From the NCBI GenBank assembly GCA_964474185.1, contig CAYYRI010000008.1:1-17139 (forward strand): a DNA stretch of 17,139 bases, written 5' to 3'. This DNA is from CAYYRI01 sp964474185 (GTDB taxonomy: Bacteria; Patescibacteriota; Minisyncoccia; Minisyncoccales; RBG-13-42-11). The notes beneath the pieces are model-generated. The model saw nothing but the letters and a program-made list of their open reading frames with translations. It did not search any database and was not told where the DNA came from. A program made the position numbers and the translations under genes. Of this stretch, positions 13,714-17,139 are shown one piece after another. Position 1 is the stretch's first letter. Each line of letters starts with the position of its first letter.

Positions 13714-14064
13714 TTATTTAACCAATTCGATTATGGCCATCTTCGCCCCGTCCGGCTTTCTTGGCCCCAATTTGATTATTCTTGTATAGCCCCCTTTTCT
13801 TTCTTTATATCTCGGACCGATTTCTCCAATTAATTTTTTTACCGTTTCTTCCGGGAAAAATCTCATTAAAAAACGCCTGGAGGAAAGATTGCCGATTCTC
13901 GCTTTGCTGATTTTTTTCTCAACAAAAGGCGCCAATTCTTTTGCCTTGGCTTCGGTAGTCCTGATTTTCTCTTTTGAGATTAAAGAAACGGCCAATGTCT
14001 TTAAAAGGGCTTTTCTTTGGTCTCTTTTCCTGCTAAGTTTTCTTCCTCTTTGTCTTTTTCGCAT
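13714..14064 (-). CDS. rplQ: Ribosomal protein L17
   Basis: Large-subunit protein near the exit tunnel. I place the start at ATG 14064 (116 aa), where MRKRQRGRKLSRKRDQRKALLKTLAVSLI aligns with the family N-terminus. The open frame extends upstream to 14130, but those 22 residues are only the rpoA tail read in another frame. IRTTEAKAKELAPFVEKKI and YTRIIKLGPRKPDGAKMAIIEL complete a normal L17. It overlaps the end of rpoA by 32 nt, and its stop is 1 nt from rplM, so it depends on coupled translation. Confidence 0.95.
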   Translation of the reverse strand: MRKRQRGRKLSRKRDQRKALLKTLAVSLISKEKIRTTEAKAKELAPFVEKKISKARIGNLSSRRFLMRFFPEETVKKLIGEIGPRYKERKGGYTRIIKLGPRKPDGAKMAIIELVK

Positions 14065-14854
14065 GTTTTTTCTGCTTTTGAACGGTGGGCTTTTTTGCCC
14101 GTGTGCGTACGGCTGGCTTTTCTTCTTCAATTATAACCTTTGAAACTTTCGGCTGGAAAGCATCCTTTAATAACGAAAAATGATTTATCAGAATATCGGA
14201 AGCTTGTAAAACCGCTTCTTCGGGAGAGATAATTCCGTCTGTCTCAATCTCCAGGAATAATCTGTCGTAGTCGGTTCTCTCGCCCACTCTCATGTTCTCA
14301 ATTTTAAAACTCACTCTTTTTACCGGCGTAAAGATGGCATCCAGAGGAATCACTCCTATTTCTAATTTCTCCTGCTGCATGGGAACGGCGGGCTTTTTTC
14401 TCGATTCTCTCGAGGAATAACCCACTCCTTTTTCAATCTGAATCTCCATTTCCAATTCTGCGGATTTCGAGGTTAGGGTGGCGATATGACAATTTTTGTT
14501 TACTAATTCCGCCTGGCTGGAAAGATTAAAATCGGAACCTTTTACTTCTTTTTCCCCTTTTACTTTTAGAATCGCCTTTTGGGGTTCTTGGGTAAAAAGC
14601 TTGAATCGCAACTGCTTGAGATTCAGCATGATTAAAACCACGTCCTCCAAAACGCCGGGGATTGTCGAAAATTCGTGAGAAACTCCTTTAATTTTTACCT
14701 GAGTGACTGCCGCTCCCGGTAAAGAAGAAAGTAAAACTCTTCTCAGGGAATTCCCGACGGTTACTCCGTAGCCGGGATATAAAGGTTCTATTTCAAAAAT
14801 AGCTTTGTTCCCTTCTTTTTTTACGATTTTTGGCTGATTGGGCAGATTGAACAT
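14033..14854 (-). CDS. rpoA: RNA polymerase alpha subunit lacking the C-terminal domain
   Basis: Alpha dimer scaffolds RNA polymerase assembly. The N-terminal domain is complete: PLYPGYGVTVGNSLRRVLLSSLPG (24-47), GVSHEFSTIPGVLEDV (57-72), IGVIPLDAIFTPVKRVSF (166-183), GERTDYDRLFLEIETDG (191-207) and EEAVLQASDILINHF (212-226). After about residue 245 there is no alpha-CTD (no helix-hairpin-helix motifs). A 30-residue basic tail (KPAVRTRAKKPTVQK, then KKHAKKTKRKKT) ends the protein at 273 aa, against 329 in E. coli. The tail's last part is the rplQ start region read in another frame. Loss of the CTD would remove UP-element and many activator contacts, unless the domain is encoded elsewhere. It starts 17 nt after rpsD. 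Confidence 0.94.
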   Translation of the reverse strand: MFNLPNQPKIVKKEGNKAIFEIEPLYPGYGVTVGNSLRRVLLSSLPGAAVTQVKIKGVSHEFSTIPGVLEDVVLIMLNLKQLRFKLFTQEPQKAILKVKGEKEVKGSDFNLSSQAELVNKNCHIATLTSKSAELEMEIQIEKGVGYSSRESRKKPAVPMQQEKLEIGVIPLDAIFTPVKRVSFKIENMRVGERTDYDRLFLEIETDGIISPEEAVLQASDILINHFSLLKDAFQPKVSKVIIEEEKPAVRTRAKKPTVQKQKKHAKKTKRKKT

Positions 14855-14871
14855 AATATAATTTAATATAT

Positions 14872-15501
14872 TTACCTTGAATAGAACTCGAAAATTGATG
14901 TAATTTCTGCTGGCGGAGCAGCTTCTTCCAAGGTTGGAACGCCCTTGACCTTTCCCTCCAGAGTCTCAGCATTTAATTCAAGCCAAGTCGGAGGCTTATA
15001 TTTTTTTAAAACCGGAGCAAGATTCTGAAAAATCTTTTTTTTGGCCGAAATCGGCCTGACGCCGATCTTATCTCCTTTTTTGACCGAGAAACTCGGAATA
15101 TTAATGTGTTTTCCATTTACCAAAACGTGGCCATGTGAAATTATCTGGCGAGCCGCGGCTCTCGATGGCGCGAAACCAAGCCTGAATATCACGTTATCCA
15201 AGCGATTCTCCAAAATTTGAACCAAGGCGGCTGCGGCATCCGGCACTTTTCCCCTCGCATCCAAAACCCTTTTGACGTATATCTTAAACTGTCTTTCTTT
15301 CAAATTATACCAATTTTTTAATCTCTGTTTTTCTTTTAATTCCTTACCGTATTCAGAAAGAGATTTTATTCTTCTTTTTCCTTTCGGACCCGGCGGATAA
15401 GGCTTTCTGATTATCGGACATTTTTGCGAAAGACATTTTTCGCCTCTTAAAAAAAGCTTCACGCCTTCTCTCCTGCAAATTTTACATTTAGAATTTTGCA
15501 T
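14872..15501 (-). CDS. rpsD: Ribosomal protein S4, zinc-binding form
   Basis: Primary 16S rRNA-binding protein and accuracy factor, 209 aa. The N-terminus carries a zinc knuckle with Cys6, Cys9, Cys23 and Cys28, the C+ form of S4. The S4 RNA-binding domain is clear: LENRLDNVIFRLGFAPSRAAARQIISHGHVLVNG, then SVKKGDKIGV. The end IFEFYSR matches the usual EFYSR. In E. coli S4 represses its own operon, but no such target can be recognised here by eye. A 77-nt spacer upstream holds a copy of hairpin 1 of the two-hairpin element. Confidence 0.96.
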   Translation of the reverse strand: MQNSKCKICRREGVKLFLRGEKCLSQKCPIIRKPYPPGPKGKRRIKSLSEYGKELKEKQRLKNWYNLKERQFKIYVKRVLDARGKVPDAAAALVQILENRLDNVIFRLGFAPSRAAARQIISHGHVLVNGKHINIPSFSVKKGDKIGVRPISAKKKIFQNLAPVLKKYKPPTWLELNAETLEGKVKGVPTLEEAAPPAEITSIFEFYSR

Positions 15502-15541
15502 ATCAAGTTTTTATTCTTTGATTTATAATTTATATATAAAA

Positions 15542-15576
15542 ACGAAGATGAAGAAGAGGATAAAATCCTCTTCGCC
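15542..15576 (-). repeat. Half copy of the two-hairpin element between rpsK and rpsD
   Basis: The minus strand from 15576 reads GGCGAAGAGG, then a TTT-centred loop and CCTCTTCTTCATCTTCG. It matches the first hairpin and linker of the rpsI unit: stem GAAGAGGAT/ATCCTCTTC here against GAAGAGGG/CCCTCTTC there. The second hairpin is missing or replaced by the A/T-rich run that follows. It starts 2 nt past the rpsK stop codon. Confidence 0.7.
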
Positions 15577-15578
15577 TT

Positions 15579-16028
15579 TTAAACTCTTCTAACTTTCGGC
15601 GCCCTGCATCCGTTGTGGGGAACAGGAGTCGCATCTATGATTGAAACAACTTCCAATCCTCTGGCAATCAAAGATCTGATTGCGGATTCTCTGCCGGATC
15701 CGATCCCCTTTACGGAAACCTGCACCTTTTCAATCCCAAATTTTTTAGCGACAAGAACTATGGCTTCGGCAACTTTGGAAGCGGCAAAAGGAGTGGCTTT
15801 TTTTGTCCCCTTAAAACCGATGCTGCCCGAACTTACCCATCCTAAAATATTCCCCTGGAGGTCGGATAAAGAGATAATGGTGTTGTTATAGGTGGAAGAA
15901 ACGTAAATTCTCCCCTCTCGAAATCTTTGAGGAGAAGCCTGAACTTCTTTTGTCACCTTTGCTTCTACTTTTTCTCTTTCTTTAAGAAGCTCCGATTCAG
16001 TTGGTTGGATAATTCTTTTTTTTCCCAT
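15579..16028 (-). CDS. rpsK: Ribosomal protein S11
   Basis: Platform protein of the small subunit. The 149 aa include a polar N-terminal extension of about 20 residues beyond the usual length. The core is textbook: REGRIYVSSTYNNTIISLSD, SSGSIGFKGTKKATPFAA, VSVKGIGSGRESAIRSL, and the C-terminus DATPVPHNGCRAPKVRRV. ATG 16028 is 7 nt after the rpsM stop. No Shine-Dalgarno motif in the close upstream region. Confidence 0.96.
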   Translation of the reverse strand: MGKKRIIQPTESELLKEREKVEAKVTKEVQASPQRFREGRIYVSSTYNNTIISLSDLQGNILGWVSSGSIGFKGTKKATPFAASKVAEAIVLVAKKFGIEKVQVSVKGIGSGRESAIRSLIARGLEVVSIIDATPVPHNGCRAPKVRRV

Positions 16029-16035
16029 AGCATTA

Positions 16036-16425
16036 TTATGTCGCTTCCGCCGCCGGTTTTCTGCCCGAACCCACCGTCTTTCTTACGTTTCCTCTTATGG
16101 TTCTCGTATTGGTTCTGGTCCTTTGTCCTCTCACGGGCAATCCTTTCATATGGCGCATTCCCCTCCAGGAACCAGTGTCTTTCAACCTTTTGATGTTCAT
16201 CATTATAATACGCTTCAATTCTCCCTCTATCTTATAATTTTTTTCAATGAGTTCCTTAAGTTTGGCAATTTCCTGAGCGCTTAATTCCGAGGATTTTTTC
16301 GTCGGGGTTATCCCCGTTTCAATCAAAATTTTCCTGCTCAAAGGCCGGCCTATCCCGTAAATATAAGTCAAAGCTATTTCTATTTGTTTGTTTTCGGGGA
16401 TACTAACCCCTGCTATACGTGGCAT
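16036..16425 (-). CDS. rpsM: Ribosomal protein S13
   Basis: Head protein of the small subunit that contacts P-site tRNA and the B1 bridge. The 129 aa begin MPRIAGVSIPENKQIEIALTY, with YGIGRPLSRKIL and the C-terminal GSWRGMRHMKGLPVRGQRT and RTNTRTIRGNVRK. The tail is slightly longer than usual (SGRKPAAEAT). ATG 16425 directly follows the leader element shared with holB (TACCACT before the ATG). No ribosome site is seen. Confidence 0.96.
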   Translation of the reverse strand: MPRIAGVSIPENKQIEIALTYIYGIGRPLSRKILIETGITPTKKSSELSAQEIAKLKELIEKNYKIEGELKRIIMMNIKRLKDTGSWRGMRHMKGLPVRGQRTRTNTRTIRGNVRKTVGSGRKPAAEAT

Positions 16426-16590
16426 AGTGGTAATACTTAATTTAGTCGCTCTCCCTTTTCCCCGCCTCGGGCGGGGCGTCCCGCTTTCAGCGGGGCTTCC
16501 GGGCTCGCTCTTTAAAAACCCTCGGTTTTTAATCTTTTCCTACACGGAAGAACCGGAGGGTTCTCCCGACCCCTCTCCGATTTGGGACGT
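16426..16590 (-). repeat. Shared leader element, copy B (upstream of rpsM)
   Basis: Spacer between rpmJ and rpsM, the partner of 7588-7728. Identical blocks lie at 16506-16532 and 16559-16581, plus the start-codon-proximal 26 nt. Copy B has two GC-rich hairpins in the middle, CCCGC/GCGGG (16480-16494) and CCCCGCC/GGCGGGG (16460-16477), where copy A has an unrelated hairpin. Conserved ends around a replaced centre suggest a structured leader or a modular repeat rather than chance similarity. Confidence 0.75.
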
Positions 16591-16603
16591 TGTAATTATA
16601 ATA

Positions 16604-16720
16604 CTAACCTTGTCTTTGTTTATGTTTGGGATTTTTTTTGCAAATAACATAAATTCGCCCTTCTCTTCGGACGATTTTGCAATCTTTACAAATTTTTTTA
16701 ACCGATGGTCTTACCTTCAC
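16604..16720 (-). CDS. rpmJ: Ribosomal protein L36 (GTG start)
   Basis: A 38-aa zinc ribosomal protein. From the GTG at 16720 the product is (M)KVRPSVKKICKDCKIVRR, then EGRIYVICKKNPKHKQRQG, matching E. coli L36 end to end. The zinc ligands Cys11, Cys14, Cys27 and His33 are present. There is no ATG alternative and no ribosome-binding site. It sits 147 nt after infA and before the shared leader of rpsM, in the conserved infA-rpmJ-rpsM-rpsK order. Confidence 0.95.
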   Translation of the reverse strand: MKVRPSVKKICKDCKIVRREGRIYVICKKNPKHKQRQG

Positions 16721-16751
16721 CCCGATAGAAGAATTTCGAAATAATTTATCT

Positions 16752-16866
16752 GCCCGAGGGCTTAATTCCAAAATCCTGATTAAGGTTTATTATTGTTTTA
16801 TATCTTAATTCCTTTTCCCCGTAAATTATCTATTGCCCCGAGGGCGTTCGAAATTTCTCTACGGGG
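16752..16866. repeat. Hairpin-rich spacer between infA and rpmJ
   Basis: CCCCGTA (16817-16823) pairs with TACGGGG (16860-16866), enclosing a GCCC/GGGC hairpin (16835-16845). A second GCCC-GA-GGGC palindrome lies at 16752-16761. The neighbourhoods of the two GCCC hairpins are alike (AATTATCT or AATTTATCT before, TTCGAAAT nearby), suggesting a duplicated unit. No T-tract follows, so it is not an obvious terminator. Confidence 0.5.
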
Positions 16867-16867
16867 T

Positions 16868-17083
16868 TCATTTTCCTCTGTAAACTATTCTTCCTCTTTT
16901 CGGATCATAAGGGCTGGTTTCTACGGTAACCCGGTCGCCGATTAAAATTTTAATGCGGTAAATTCTTAATTTACCGGCCAAATGGCAAAGAACTTCTTCG
17001 CCATCGTCCAGTTTCACACGAAAATTAGTGCTCGGCAAAGCTTCTAAAACAGTCCCAGTTTTTCTTAAACCTTTTTTATCCAT
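16868..17083 (-). CDS. infA: Translation initiation factor IF-1
   Basis: S1-like OB-fold protein that occupies the A site during initiation. The 71 aa are normal for the family. TGTVLEALPSTNFRVKLDDGEEVLCHLAGKLR, then RIKILIGDRVTVETSPYDPKRGRIVYR, is a near-canonical sequence. ATG 17083 is preceded by GGGG only 1-4 nt away, too close for a ribosome site. It is the first gene of the ribosomal block inside the window; upstream genes are cut off. Confidence 0.96.
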   Translation of the reverse strand: MDKKGLRKTGTVLEALPSTNFRVKLDDGEEVLCHLAGKLRIYRIKILIGDRVTVETSPYDPKRGRIVYRGK

Positions 17084-17097
17084 CCCCAGTATATCAA

Positions 17098-17128
17098 CCC
17101 CGTATAGCTCCTAAAGGATTATACGGGG
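17098..17128 (-). promoter_or_regulatory. Hairpin with a TATAAT box upstream of infA
   Basis: CCCCGTATA (17098-17106) pairs with TATACGGGG (17120-17128), with an inner TCCT/AGGA. Its outer arms resemble the hairpin just downstream of infA (16817-16866). A perfect -10 hexamer TATAAT lies at 17118-17123 on the minus strand, but the -35 position falls at or past the window edge, so a promoter cannot be confirmed. Confidence 0.4.
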
Positions 17129-17139
17129 CTACGCCCAGT

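Noticed and set aside
14065..14130. 22-residue N-terminal extension of L17
   Set aside because: Homology starts at the internal Met (ATG 14064). The extra part is the rpoA tail in another frame.

Overview
This window looks like a piece of a small, compact genome of the Candidate Phyla Radiation (Patescibacteria), most likely a Parcubacteria-type lineage. That placement is inferred from gene content and style, because there is no 16S rRNA here. The supporting traits are tightly packed or overlapping housekeeping genes, a short L13, a PEGA/beta-propeller membrane protein, almost no Shine-Dalgarno motifs, and intergenic spaces full of small hairpins. All genes but one (10273-11535) lie on the minus strand.

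Layout in transcription order, from the right end to the left: (1) infA, rpmJ (GTG start), rpsM, rpsK, rpsD, rpoA, rplQ, rplM and rpsI form a ribosomal/alpha-operon block, 12378-17083. (2) A Cas4-like Fe-S nuclease (11568-12257) converges on the one plus-strand gene, a PEGA-domain membrane protein. (3) An MFS transporter is divergent from the PEGA gene. It is followed by a second mreB, holB (delta prime), frr, rseP, a short proS, a first mreB, gatC, gatA and a small membrane protein with an RNNIIH motif. (4) A tRNA cluster (fMet, Met-CAT, Asp) with its own promoter and terminator closes the left end.

The genes serve translation (initiation factor, ribosomal proteins, ProRS, GatCA, RRF, tRNAs), transcription (RpoA), replication (delta prime), cell shape (two MreB) and envelope proteolysis (RseP).

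The main unusual feature is a repeated DNA element of about 55-57 nt made of two adjacent hairpins. One copy is the 5' leader of the second mreB. A copy with only the first hairpin lies between rpsK and rpsD. Two decayed candidates lie in the divergent promoter region. The element has expanded in tandem inside rpsI, in the opposite orientation and in frame, where it encodes a basic 19-residue repeat at the N-terminus of ribosomal protein S9. Stem sequences differ between copies while pairing is kept. A 100-N assembly gap falls inside this array and artificially breaks the rpsI frame. A second, unrelated leader element is shared by holB and rpsM. Other points of note are nucleotide 55 changes in both CAT tRNAs, an alpha subunit without its C-terminal domain, and a ProRS without its editing domain. 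No CRISPR array, transposase or phage gene was seen.
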